Shown here one piece after another: positions 6,848-15,472 of a stretch of DNA of 22,881 bases. The translations under genes and the position numbers were made by a program. Source of the stretch: Chloroflexota bacterium. Lineage in GTDB: Bacteria; Chloroflexota; Dehalococcoidia; Lucifugimonadales; JADFKI01. Position 1 is the first letter of the stretch; the number at the start of each line of letters is the position of its first letter. The notes below the pieces were generated by a model. It ran no database searches. It was given only the letters and a program-made list of their open reading frames with translations, and was not told the origin of the DNA. Where the stretch lies: NCBI GenBank assembly GCA_024648655.1, contig JAGGDZ010000228.1:1-22881 (forward strand), written 5' to 3'.

Positions 6848-6868
6848 GGGCGGCGCAGAAAGCCGCCC
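6848..6868 (+). other. GC-rich hairpin between leuA and leuC
   Basis: GGGCGGC (6848-6854) pairs perfectly with GCCGCCC (6862-6868) around the seven-base loop GCAGAAA. No T-run follows, so it is not a standard intrinsic terminator. In the operon mRNA it could stabilise an end or moderate read-through. It ends 18 bases before the leuC ribosome-binding site. Confidence 0.5.
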
Positions 6869-6903
6869 TCACCAATATGCAAATTTGGGAGGTTTGCAAG
6901 CAA

Positions 6904-8304
6904 ATGCCACCAAAGACAATGTTCGAGAAGATTTGGGACAGCCATGTGGTTCACGAGGAAGCCGGTCAGCCGACCATTCTGTATGTTGACCTACATCTTG
7001 TCCACGAAGTAACGTCGCCACAAGCGTTCGAAGGGCTGCGAATGGCGGGTCGCAAAGTGCGCCGCACCGACCTGACAGTCGCCACCGCCGATCACAATAC
7101 GCCCACATGGGACCTGTCCCTGCCCATCACCGACCCCATCGCGCAGCAGCAGCTTGACGCGCTGACCAGAAACTGCGAAGAGTTCGGCGTAACTCTCTAC
7201 GACAGGTTCAGTCCGCTTCAGGGCATCGTCCACGTCATAGGACCGGAACAAGGCTACACGCAGCCGGGCAAAGTCATCGTCTGCGGCGACAGTCACACGT
7301 CCACGCACGGCGCGTTCGGCGCGTTCGCAATGGGCATCGGTACATCCGAGGTCGAGCATGTGCTCGCCACCCAGACGCTGCGCCAGTTCAAGCCCAAGAC
7401 GATGGAAATTCGCGTCAACGGCAGTCTGCCCACCGGCGTTACCGCAAAGGATGTTGTGCTTAGCATCATCGGGAAGATAGGTGTTGCGGGCGCTACGGGC
7501 CATGTCATCGAGTACACGGGCGAGGTGATCCGTTCGCTGTCGATGGAAGGACGCATGACCGTGTGCAATATGTCCATCGAAGGCGGTGGTCGCGCGGGTA
7601 TGATAGCGCCTGATGACACGACGTTCGAGTACATGCGTGGCCGCGCTCAGGTGCCGCAGGGTGAAGACTTCGATGCTGCCGTTGAAGAATGGCGCAATCT
7701 CGCCTCGGACGAGGGTGCAGAATATGACAGCCTGGTCGAAATCGATGGCTCGGCTCTCGAACCGCATGTAACGTGGGGCACTAACCCCGGCATGGTCGCT
7801 CCCGTTACGAGCCGTGTGCCCGACCCGAATTCCTACGGCGATGCCGGCGACCAAGAATCCGTTGGACGGGCACTGCAATACATGGGGCTTGAGCCGGACA
7901 CTCCTATCCAGAACATCGAACTGGATAGAGTATTTATCGGATCCTGCACGAATTCTCGAATTGACGATCTTCGCGCCGCCGCTGAGATAGCCCGTGGCCG
8001 CAAGGTCAACGATAATGTTTATGCGATGGTCGTGCCCGGTTCGGCTGCAATAAAGAAGCAGGCCGAAGAAGAAGGTTTGGACGCTATCTTCAAGGACGCC
8101 GGCTTCGACTGGCGGGTGGCGGGCTGCTCGATGTGCCTCGGTATGAATCCGGACATCATTCAGCCGGGTGAGCGTTGCGCCTCCACCTCGAATCGCAACT
8201 TCGAGGGACGGCAAGGCAAGGGCGGTCGTACCCACCTGGTCAGCCCAGAAATGGCGGCCGCGGCAGCAATCGCAGGGCACTTCGTTGACATCCGTGAGTG
8301 GTAG
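6904..8304 (+). CDS. leuC: 3-isopropylmalate dehydratase, large subunit
   Basis: With LeuD it forms the [4Fe-4S] isomerase converting 2- to 3-isopropylmalate. At 466 residues from ATG 6904 it matches the length usual for bacterial LeuC. It opens MPPKTMFEKIWDSHVV and has VCGDSHTSTHGAFG early and FIGSCTNSRIDDL and AGCSMCLGMNPD late. These provide the three cluster cysteines (one in SCTNS, two in CSMC). GGGAGG at 6887-6892 is 11 bases before the chosen ATG; an upstream in-frame ATG at 6877 would put this site inside the gene. leuD is normally adjacent but here lies 881 bases downstream, beyond two unrelated genes. The partner pair is thus physically split. Confidence 0.95.
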   Translation: MPPKTMFEKIWDSHVVHEEAGQPTILYVDLHLVHEVTSPQAFEGLRMAGRKVRRTDLTVATADHNTPTWDLSLPITDPIAQQQLDALTRNCEEFGVTLYDRFSPLQGIVHVIGPEQGYTQPGKVIVCGDSHTSTHGAFGAFAMGIGTSEVEHVLATQTLRQFKPKTMEIRVNGSLPTGVTAKDVVLSIIGKIGVAGATGHVIEYTGEVIRSLSMEGRMTVCNMSIEGGGRAGMIAPDDTTFEYMRGRAQVPQGEDFDAAVEEWRNLASDEGAEYDSLVEIDGSALEPHVTWGTNPGMVAPVTSRVPDPNSYGDAGDQESVGRALQYMGLEPDTPIQNIELDRVFIGSCTNSRIDDLRAAAEIARGRKVNDNVYAMVVPGSAAIKKQAEEEGLDAIFKDAGFDWRVAGCSMCLGMNPDIIQPGERCASTSNRNFEGRQGKGGRTHLVSPEMAAAAAIAGHFVDIREW

Positions 8305-8339
8305 AAGTCTGGCACACGCCGTTGTTGGAGGACAGACGA

Positions 8340-8807
8340 GTGAGTGCAGGGCACCACAGTAGTACTATGAGACGGGAATTACTGCCGTATGTAGAGAGCT
8401 TGTACGCGCTGATGTACTTACCTCTGCTGATTGTGGGAACGGCGTTCGTAGTGTGGTACGAACTCACGCGCAAGGCCATGGAATACAACCACACTGCTGC
8501 CGACACGGTATATGCTATTATCATCGATGTTGGGTATGTGAGCGTAGCGGACGCTGGAGTTACCTTTGGCGTCGTGGAAGGAGGCATTGCGATAATGATT
8601 CTAGCAAGGCGCTGGTTGGAAAGAATAGAAGAAAAGAGAGAGGCGGAGATAGCCGAAGGAATAGCGCAAGGAATAGCGCAAGGCCACGCGGAGCGGCAGA
8701 AGAAGTGGGAAGATTGGAATCGCCGCCGTCTGCAAGCGCTTGAGGAAGGACGCGAGTTCACCGAGCCATCGCCGAGCCTGTACGACGACGAAGATGAAAA
8801 TCGTTAA
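8340..8807 (+). CDS. Small membrane protein with charged C-terminal tail
   Basis: This is a 155-residue protein I do not recognise. GTG 8340 is chosen because GGAGG (8327-8331) is eight bases upstream; an ATG at 8367 is the alternative. Hydrophobic segments at about 21-40 (LYALMYLPLLIVGTAFVVWY) and 72-89 suggest two membrane passes. A highly charged helix follows (about 91-138), containing a short repeat EGIAQGIAQG, which reflects a 12-base tandem duplication in the DNA. The C-terminus is acidic (DDEDENR). It lies between leuC and leuD, with sampled GC near 50% against 70% in a sampled leuC line. Its end overlaps the cytochrome gene by 14 bases, so the two probably travel together. Confidence 0.75.
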   Translation: MSAGHHSSTMRRELLPYVESLYALMYLPLLIVGTAFVVWYELTRKAMEYNHTAADTVYAIIIDVGYVSVADAGVTFGVVEGGIAIMILARRWLERIEEKREAEIAEGIAQGIAQGHAERQKKWEDWNRRRLQALEEGREFTEPSPSLYDDEDENR

Positions 8808-9150
8808 TGTGAGGAAGGCTATAGTTTTTGGGATAATTGTGTTGTTCGTCGGATCTATGGCTTGTGCCTCGCAGCAACCACAAGGCGAGCGGCTTTTCAC
8901 CGAGAACTGCGCGCGCTGCCACGGTGAGAAAGCGGATGGTACGGATTTGGGACCACCCCTGGTGCATAGGCTGTACGAACCGGGGCATCATCCCGACTTT
9001 TCATTTCACAATGCCGTGAAGAACGGAGTCATATCCCACCACTGGGAATTCGGCGACATGCCGCCCGTCGCCGGGCTTTCTGAGCCTGAGATAACTCAAA
9101 TAATCGCGCATGTCAGGAATTTGCAGCGTGATGGTGGCATAATAAAATAG
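8794..9150 (+). CDS. Mono-heme c-type cytochrome lipoprotein
   Basis: This is a 118-residue exported electron carrier. Residues 1-23 form a signal peptide with basic residues, a hydrophobic core (AIVFGIIVLFVG) and a lipobox-like SMAC, giving a lipidated Cys24. The heme motif CARCH is at 39-43, and the probable axial Met is in GDMPPVAGLS, followed by the typical C-terminal helix (EPEITQIIAHVRNLQ). It should be anchored outside the cytoplasmic membrane. ATG 8794 lies within the end of the preceding membrane-protein gene. There is no known link to isopropylmalate isomerase, so its place between leuC and leuD is odd. The sampled GC of about 45% suggests acquisition. Its redox partner is unknown. 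Confidence 0.87.
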   Translation: MKIVNVRKAIVFGIIVLFVGSMACASQQPQGERLFTENCARCHGEKADGTDLGPPLVHRLYEPGHHPDFSFHNAVKNGVISHHWEFGDMPPVAGLSEPEITQIIAHVRNLQRDGGIIK

Positions 9151-9185
9151 CCTGAATCGGATAATGAAAATGGAGCGAAATTAGA

Positions 9186-9806
9186 ATGGACGCATTCGTA
9201 AAGCATGAGGGCGTTGTGGCGCCGCTGAACCGTGTCAACGTTGACACTGACCAGATTATTCCGAAGCAATTCCTGAAGCGCATAGAACGCACAGGTTTCG
9301 GCCAGTTTCTGTTCAACGACTGGCGTTTCAAAGAGGATGGCTCTGCAAACCCGGATTTCATCCTGAACCAGCCGGGCTATGAAAGCTCATCTATTCTCGT
9401 AGCGGGCCGTAACTTCGGCTCCGGTTCGTCACGCGAGCATGCGCCCTGGGCATTGCAGGACTACGGTTTCCGCTGTGTCATCGCGCCCAGCTTTGCCGAC
9501 ATCTTCTTCAACAACTGCTTCCAGAACGGATTGCTCCCGGTTGTCCTGCCGGAAGACGTCGTTGAGCGCATTCTTGAGAAGGCGGAGAGTACGCCCGGCT
9601 ATACGCTCAACGTTGACCTTGACGGACAACGTGTCTGGGACAATGACGAGGAGATTTCCGCTTCGTTCGAGATAGAGGCGTTCCGTCGCTATCTGCTGCT
9701 TAATGGGCTGGACGACATCGGCTTGACTCTCGAGCAGGAAGACTCGATAGCCGCGTTTGAATCGAACCGCAGTCCGCATGGCGGCACGCTCACAGTTGGC
9801 GCCTAG
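9186..9806 (+). CDS. leuD: 3-isopropylmalate dehydratase, small subunit
   Basis: This is the swivel-domain partner of LeuC. It is 206 residues long, close to the ~200 of bacterial LeuD. It begins MDAFVKHEGVVAPLNRVNVDTDQIIPKQFL and has the family signature GRNFGSGSSREHAPWAL (74-90). The N-terminal DTDQIIP segment and the downstream FADIFFNNCFQNGLLPV are typical. ATG 9186 follows GGAG (9171-9174) at 11 bases. GC rises again here (about 63% in a sampled line), in line with leuC and unlike the two genes before it. leuB, the next pathway step, is not downstream; instead a DapA-fold gene follows after 22 bases. Confidence 0.95.
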   Translation: MDAFVKHEGVVAPLNRVNVDTDQIIPKQFLKRIERTGFGQFLFNDWRFKEDGSANPDFILNQPGYESSSILVAGRNFGSGSSREHAPWALQDYGFRCVIAPSFADIFFNNCFQNGLLPVVLPEDVVERILEKAESTPGYTLNVDLDGQRVWDNDEEISASFEIEAFRRYLLLNGLDDIGLTLEQEDSIAAFESNRSPHGGTLTVGA

Positions 9807-9828
9807 AGGCTCGGAGACATAACCGCAA

Positions 9829-10710
9829 TTGCCGATCCCTGAAGAAAACCCCATCGTAGTCGCGCCAACTCCAACGCCATTCACTGAGGACGACGCGGTT
9901 GACTACGATGCGCTGGAACGCAACATCGGGCGCTGGCTCGAGACGCCGCTGTCCGGCTTTGTGCTGACGACCGCAAATGGTGAAGAACTGGCACTCAGCG
10001 AGGCGGAGCGCATCGAAATTGTTCGTGTAGCTTCGAGGGCGCACGGCGGTCGGCGATTCACCGTAGCGGGCATCGACAGTCCTTCAACTCGTGAGACCCT
10101 GCGTCTGGCGGACGAATACGCCGCAGTGGGCGCCGACTTGGTGCGGGTACGCGTTCCCAGAGGTCTGTCGGATTCCGCCGTCGAAGCTTACTTTCAGACT
10201 GTTACCCGTCGATCGGCTCTTCCGGTCGTTGTCATTCACCAGACCTTCAGCGGAGTACCCGCCGCATCGCCGGAAACGCTGGGCGCTGTGTGCGCTATGG
10301 ACAATGTTTTCGGCTACATCACCGACCACGACATCCGATTCGAGGCGTATGTGCGTGCGGAAGCGCCTGACAGTCGGCGATTCTGGATTTGCAACGGCGG
10401 CTTGCTGGCGTATGGTGCTCTGATGGGTGCTAACGGCGCATGCATGTGGCTGGGCAATATCGCTCCGAGACTGTGCCTGGACATCATGGCGCTCGGCTTG
10501 CAGGAGAAGTTCGTAGAGGCACGACGGCTGCAGGAGTCCGCTTCCTTACTCGACCGCACGATAATCAGATACGGTACGCCTGGTGTCAAAGAGGCGTTGC
10601 GACTACTTGGATTCGAGGGGATGCGTCCCCGCCTGCCGACTCCAAGTGTCGATGATGAAGCGATCTCACGGATTCGCGCAGTGCTGAAATCAGAGATGCT
10701 GCTGCAATAG
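9829..10710 (+). CDS. DapA-fold (DHDPS/NAL family) protein lacking catalytic Lys and Tyr
   Basis: This 293-residue TIM-barrel protein resembles dihydrodipicolinate synthase and N-acetylneuraminate lyase in layout. It has an N-terminal APTPTPFTEDDAVDYDAL, a GE turn followed by LALSEAER, and GADLVRVRVPRG. Where the family has a Tyr before N-x-P, it has VVIHQTFSG (His137). Where the Schiff-base Lys should be (GIK), it reads FGYITDHD (163-168), giving Ile or Thr. Both key catalytic residues are therefore missing, and ordinary aldolase chemistry is unlikely. The start is TTG 9829 with GGAG 12 bases upstream; no in-frame ATG or GTG lies nearby. It follows leuD closely and converges with accDA. It should not be called dapA; the real role is unknown. 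Confidence 0.8.
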   Translation: MPIPEENPIVVAPTPTPFTEDDAVDYDALERNIGRWLETPLSGFVLTTANGEELALSEAERIEIVRVASRAHGGRRFTVAGIDSPSTRETLRLADEYAAVGADLVRVRVPRGLSDSAVEAYFQTVTRRSALPVVVIHQTFSGVPAASPETLGAVCAMDNVFGYITDHDIRFEAYVRAEAPDSRRFWICNGGLLAYGALMGANGACMWLGNIAPRLCLDIMALGLQEKFVEARRLQESASLLDRTIIRYGTPGVKEALRLLGFEGMRPRLPTPSVDDEAISRIRAVLKSEMLLQ

Positions 10711-10733
10711 AAATCTGTCCGAGAGCGTCAGTG

Positions 10734-12530
10734 TCAATCGTACATCGCAGCGCTCTGGGGCGGTTCCGACTGTCCGGGCGCCTGGCGGCGCGCGATGCGG
10801 CGAACCCCACTGGACACAAGCCCCTGCAACGCGCTCGCTTCTCGGTTGATGGCAGCGCGGAAGTATGAACTGTACTCCCCCATGTTGCGGAACTTCTTGT
10901 ACCGGTCCCTGAGCAGGCTGCGGCCCGACTTGGAGTGCAGCGCGGCAAGTTCCTGCAAGAGCACACGCCTGAACTGTCTCGCCGCTTCATCCGGGTCGGT
11001 GTGCGCGCCGCCCGGGGGCTCCTGCACAAGCAGGTCAACGATGCCGTATTCACGGCAATCGTGCGCTGTGAGCTTCAGCGACTCAGCTACTTCCTCGGCT
11101 CGCCCTTCGTCCTGATATATCAACTCAGCCGCGCCTTCGGGCGAGATTGTGGAGTAGATTGCGTTCTCCATCATAAGCACCCTGTCTGCCACACCGAAGG
11201 CGAGCGCCGCTTCGCTTCCGCCTTCCCCTACAACTGCCGCAATGGTTGGCGTGCTTGTACCGCTCAGGCGCGCGATAGTTGCCGCGATCGCGCCTCCAAG
11301 ACCACGCTCTTCCGATTCGATGCTGACATCAGGTCCCGTCGAATCGATGAGGGTCAGGATGGGCATTCCGAACTTCTCCGCCATATCGAACGCCCGCTGC
11401 GCCTTTCGGAATCCGCCCGGAGATATTCCCTTGTTCGAAGTTCTGCTTCGCTCTTGCCCTACAGCCATTATGGTCTGACCGCCAAGCTGTCCGAAACCGC
11501 AGATTACCGACTCGTCGTCTTCACTTGTGCGGTCACCATGAATCTCCACAAAGCTGCCGAACAGTTTACGCATATAGTCTGACGACGTAGGTCTGTCTTC
11601 GTGGCGAGCCAGCCTGACGTAGTCCCACGCGTCCGTCCGCTGCGGCTCCACGGTCTGTCTATGCCCCTTGTTCAAGGATGTCAGCCGGTACTTCTGACCA
11701 AGAAGGTCGAGCATGATTGCCAGCAAGGTACGCAGTTTTGAACGGTCAACTATGCCGTCAATCAGACCGTTTCTCAGATGCGACTCGGCCGTCTGTGAAT
11801 TGCTGGGGAGCTGGTCTTCGGATGCTTCCTGGAGAGCGCGCACTGAGGAAAACCCGACGATTGCTTCAGGTTCGGCGACAATGATGTCCGCAAGGCTCGC
11901 GAAACTCGCGTATGTCTGGCCGGTGGCAGGATTAGCGAGCACGACGATGAACGGCAATCCCTTCTTGCCCAGCTGCACGGCAGCAATCGAGGTCTTCGCC
12001 ATCTGCATCAATGAGAGTGCGCCTTCCTGAAAGCGCGCGCCGCCGCTGGTAATGACCGCGACTACGGGCAGATTTCGCTTTGTGGCTTGTTCCAGAGCCA
12101 GCGCGATTTTCTCCCCCACGACGCATCCCATCGTGCCACCCATGAATCCGAAGTCTAGCGCAATCAGCATTACAGGGCTGCCGCTGATGGAGCATCTGCC
12201 GGTTACCACTGCTTCGGTTAAGCCTGTGCGACGCTGGTCCCTGAAGATGCGCTGCTTGTACGACCCTCGTGAGGAAAACGATAGTGGGTCTAACGAAGAG
12301 ACGGAGCGGTTAATCTCATGGAAGCTTTCCGCGTCCGCTAAAGAGTCGATGCGTTCCCGCGCTGTCAGGCTGTAGTGGAAGCGACATATCGGACAGACGT
12401 GTAATTGAGCATACAAGTCCGAAAATGCCATGCTCTGGTCGCAGACAAGGCATATCTCGCGTATGAGAGGCTCCGTAGGTCCGTTACGGCTGTTCATCAC
12501 GGAACTGACTATGCCGGTGAAGTTACGCAT
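10734..12530 (-). CDS. accDA: Fused acetyl-CoA carboxylase carboxyltransferase (AccD-AccA)
   Basis: It transfers carboxyl from biotin-BCCP to acetyl-CoA to make malonyl-CoA for fatty acid synthesis. In the 598 residues, the beta part comes first. It has a zinc ribbon at Cys27, Cys30, Cys46 and Cys49 (CLVC and CPIC), the same positions as in E. coli AccD, then a crotonase-like half (FGFMGGTMGCVVGEKI, TSGGARFQEG). A linker around 280-320 leads to the alpha part, with SPGGFRKAQRAFDMAEKFG, AAVVGEGGSEAALAF and YSTISPEGAAELI. The usual GAYPG-like stretch reads GPDVS. ATG 12530 has GGAG about 11 bases upstream and preserves the ribbon numbering. No accB or accC lies nearby. It is downstream of ftsK on the same strand. 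Confidence 0.9.
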   Translation of the reverse strand: MRNFTGIVSSVMNSRNGPTEPLIREICLVCDQSMAFSDLYAQLHVCPICRFHYSLTARERIDSLADAESFHEINRSVSSLDPLSFSSRGSYKQRIFRDQRRTGLTEAVVTGRCSISGSPVMLIALDFGFMGGTMGCVVGEKIALALEQATKRNLPVVAVITSGGARFQEGALSLMQMAKTSIAAVQLGKKGLPFIVVLANPATGQTYASFASLADIIVAEPEAIVGFSSVRALQEASEDQLPSNSQTAESHLRNGLIDGIVDRSKLRTLLAIMLDLLGQKYRLTSLNKGHRQTVEPQRTDAWDYVRLARHEDRPTSSDYMRKLFGSFVEIHGDRTSEDDESVICGFGQLGGQTIMAVGQERSRTSNKGISPGGFRKAQRAFDMAEKFGMPILTLIDSTGPDVSIESEERGLGGAIAATIARLSGTSTPTIAAVVGEGGSEAALAFGVADRVLMMENAIYSTISPEGAAELIYQDEGRAEEVAESLKLTAHDCREYGIVDLLVQEPPGGAHTDPDEAARQFRRVLLQELAALHSKSGRSLLRDRYKKFRNMGEYSSYFRAAINREASALQGLVSSGVRRIARRQAPGQSEPPQSAAMYD

Positions 12531-12684
12531 TATAGCGCTCGCTCCAACTCTTGCTCGGGCTGCGCTTTTGCGGCAACCACATCATCTCATGTATCGCTTC
12601 TACGAGGCCCTCTTTCAAGAGTCTCACAGCAAGAGTGAAGTCCGACTAGCCTCCCGATATTTGATATTCTCGGAAGGGCAGCCG

Positions 12685-15351
12685 CTACACTGTACTACCG
12701 ATTATAACATCCCTTGACTTGGAGCCGTCGCCTGCACTCACTACCCCATTCTCTTCGAGTTCATCCATGAGCCTTGCGGCGCGTGGATAACCAATGCGAA
12801 GACGTCTCTGCAACAGGGATGTAGATAGCTTCTTCTGAGTGTACGCCAGTTCCACCGCCTTGTCGAACAGGGCGTCCGTCGATGATGAGACTTCCGCATC
12901 TGCATCTTCCGACTCTTCCTCGGACACCGGACGCAGGTCAACGCTCGGAACCCAACCGCGCGGAGTCGTCTGCCAGAAATCAATGAGACGGTCAATCTCC
13001 TTGTCCGATATGAACGCTCCCTGAGCGCGCAAGGGTCTAGCGGCGTCGCGCGGTAGGTAGAGCATGTCGCCCTTGCCCAGCAGCTTCTCCGCGCCGTTGG
13101 TGTCCAGAATTGTGCGCGAGTCAATATGCGATGTTACGCCGAAGCTAATGCGGCTCGGGAAGTTCGCCTTGATCAGGCCGGTTACTACATCTACGGATGG
13201 GCGCTGCGTTGCCAGTATGAGGTGGATGCCGGTCGCCCGTCCAAGCTGCGCTAGGCGGCAAAGAGACTGTTCCACATCGAAGGCGGCGGTCATCATGAGA
13301 TCCGCAAGCTCGTCAACGACCACAAGCAGGAACGGCATCTTAGCATCGCGCATGCGCTTATTGTATGCTTCGATATTGCGCACGCCGACTTCTTCCATCC
13401 GGCGGTAGCGATTCATCATCTCGTTGATGACGCCCTTCAGCATGCCGACTACTTCGTCCACTTCTACTATGACCGGACACAGGAGGTGCGGTATGCCGTT
13501 GTAAGGAGTCAGTTCCACGCGCTTGGGGTCCACAAGGAGCATACGCAGTTCGGCGGGCGAGCGCTCCATAAGCAGACCTGCGACGATTGCGTTAAGCGCC
13601 ACGCTCTTGCCGGAGCCTGTCGCGCCGGCTATCAGCAGATGCGGCATTTTTGCCAGATCAAGTGTGAGGTTTTCACCACCTGTGCCCTTGCCCAGAGCGA
13701 CAGGCAAGTCGGCATTCTTCCGAAGTTGCAGGTATTCGGGGCTTTCCATGATTGAACGGAGCGTAACCGGCGCAGGTTTCTCGTTGGGAATCTCGATGCC
13801 AACCTGCGCCTTGCCCATCACGGGCGTCTCGATACGCAGGTTGGGAGTACGCAGCGCGAGCGAAAGGTCCTGCTCCCGCGAGAGGATGCTGCCAACCTTG
13901 ACACGCGTCTTCTGCTCCTGGCGCTTAGTTATCTGCTTTCCGTTCTGGTCTCGGATTGGATTCCCAAACTCGTCCTCAAGCTTGACCTGCTTGTACCGTC
14001 TCACCCAGCCGGGGATGATGCCGTACATCGTTACCGTAGGACCATACTTGATGTTGCCGATTTCTACTTCGATGTCGTAATCCGCGAGGGTCTGTCGGAT
14101 CGTCTCTGCGGTCCTTCTGATCTGCTCTTTCGGTACGCCGCGATCCTGCACACTCTCCAGCATCTGAATGGACGGCTTCGCCCACTGCTCCCTGCTCTCG
14201 CCCAAGAGTCGCACTGTTATACCCGACTGCTCCGAATCACCCTGGGAATCGGGCGTTGCCGGGGCGTCCATCAAGTCTTCGATTGCTTGGGATCCGATTT
14301 CCATATCGAAATCTTCGTCTGTGTCATTGCTCGCTGACGGAAGTCCATTAAAGCCGTCAGGCTCAAAGTCGCGCTCATCATTCCCCGCATCGGCAAGCGC
14401 TGTTCCAAGAGTCGCATGGGAAAATCCAAAGTCGAAGTCCGTATTGGCTTGCATATCGGTTTCCTCTCGTTCTCGTATTTCTGCAACAGAATGGTCCACT
14501 AATGTCACAGTAGGCGAGGCTCGGTCATCCGCAGACGCGCTCAAAGTTGATTCAGTAGAGAGCGGTGTGCTGGCCGTAGCCATCGCAAATCTGGACAACG
14601 GACGCTGAGAATAATCGTCTATGCCCTCGATTTCCGCCCCGATCGCTGCCTCCGATGCTGCCCTGGTTGGTGATGACAAGTAGCCCAAAGAATTGCCTTT
14701 CTCTGCGGGCACTGAATCGCCGGATAGGTCTCGCTCCGACTCAGGATCCTGCTGCACGTGCCGAAACTGACTGCCAACGGCTCTGGAAATGAGCATAATA
14801 CCGATGCAGCCATACGAGACCAACCTCCCCGTGGCAATAGCGAGCAGAGCCGCGAATGCGGGGGACAGAACGGAAACCGCGACAATAGCCAGCGCGCCAA
14901 GCCTGAGAATCTGCTGCCAGAGCACTGGACCGGCAATCGCCTCGCCGATTGTACCGCCCAGCGAGACGTACCCGTCGAGGGTAAACCAGGCGAGATGACC
15001 GTCTAGGGGCCTGAACAACGACAATATACCGAGTGTCAGGAGAACAAACAGCGCCGACGCCAACCAGTACCTGTAATGACGAAAGATGCTGGGCTTGATC
15101 ATCATTACCGCAACGAGAACGCCTGCCCATATTCCGAACGGCATCATGCCTAGCCCCAGGGAAGAGGTTATGCGTTCCTGCGCCGTCCAGAATGCCTCGG
15201 TGATGGCTTCCTTAAACCAGAAGATTGCCGCGACTATGCCTATAACCGGAACGGCAAGCAGTTCGTACCATGTTACTTTGGATAGAAGATGAAAGGCCCT
15301 GGAGGGGAACCCAACAGCCTTTGATTGCGCGGAAATCGTGCTATTTTCCAT
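12685..15351 (-). CDS. ftsK: DNA translocase FtsK/SpoIIIE
   Basis: This septum-associated ATPase pumps chromosomal DNA during division and terminus resolution. It is 888 residues long. About four to five hydrophobic segments occupy roughly residues 25-200, followed by a low-complexity acidic/Ser-rich linker (about 205-390). Then come the alpha/beta motor domains with Walker A GATGSGKS (576-583, Lys582) and Walker B LLVVVDELADLM (about residue 675). The C-terminal winged-helix gamma domain (about 825-888, YPRAARLMDELEENGVV) should read polarity sequences such as KOPS/SRS. GAGG lies 10 bases before ATG 15351. Its place next to RNase J recalls the rnjB-spoIIIE neighbourhood of Bacillus. It is complete with no anomalies. 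Confidence 0.95.
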   Translation of the reverse strand: MENSTISAQSKAVGFPSRAFHLLSKVTWYELLAVPVIGIVAAIFWFKEAITEAFWTAQERITSSLGLGMMPFGIWAGVLVAVMMIKPSIFRHYRYWLASALFVLLTLGILSLFRPLDGHLAWFTLDGYVSLGGTIGEAIAGPVLWQQILRLGALAIVAVSVLSPAFAALLAIATGRLVSYGCIGIMLISRAVGSQFRHVQQDPESERDLSGDSVPAEKGNSLGYLSSPTRAASEAAIGAEIEGIDDYSQRPLSRFAMATASTPLSTESTLSASADDRASPTVTLVDHSVAEIREREETDMQANTDFDFGFSHATLGTALADAGNDERDFEPDGFNGLPSASNDTDEDFDMEIGSQAIEDLMDAPATPDSQGDSEQSGITVRLLGESREQWAKPSIQMLESVQDRGVPKEQIRRTAETIRQTLADYDIEVEIGNIKYGPTVTMYGIIPGWVRRYKQVKLEDEFGNPIRDQNGKQITKRQEQKTRVKVGSILSREQDLSLALRTPNLRIETPVMGKAQVGIEIPNEKPAPVTLRSIMESPEYLQLRKNADLPVALGKGTGGENLTLDLAKMPHLLIAGATGSGKSVALNAIVAGLLMERSPAELRMLLVDPKRVELTPYNGIPHLLCPVIVEVDEVVGMLKGVINEMMNRYRRMEEVGVRNIEAYNKRMRDAKMPFLLVVVDELADLMMTAAFDVEQSLCRLAQLGRATGIHLILATQRPSVDVVTGLIKANFPSRISFGVTSHIDSRTILDTNGAEKLLGKGDMLYLPRDAARPLRAQGAFISDKEIDRLIDFWQTTPRGWVPSVDLRPVSEEESEDADAEVSSSTDALFDKAVELAYTQKKLSTSLLQRRLRIGYPRAARLMDELEENGVVSAGDGSKSRDVIIGSTV

Positions 15352-15472
15352 TTGTAACTGACCTCGCCTGATGAAACATATACATGCGTCTCATAAGGAG
15401 TGGGTCAGGCGGCTCAATCGTCTTTCTCGGGACGATACGAACGTCATCTCTCTCAACTGGAATCTATCCAGC

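Noticed and set aside
6991..8280. Long open frame on the minus strand across leuC (429 codons)
   Set aside because: Shadow of a GC-rich gene: leuC has all family motifs, while the antisense product shows no recognisable domain and has Cys/His/Arg-rich composition.
12531..12684. Separate promoter for accDA between ftsK and accDA
   Set aside because: Only weak hexamers (TTGAAA with a poor -10) are visible on the minus strand; cotranscription with ftsK is as likely.
15352..15472. Small gene between rnj and ftsK
   Set aside because: The 68-codon plus-strand frame here runs into the 3' end of rnj in antisense and has no ribosome-binding site or motif.
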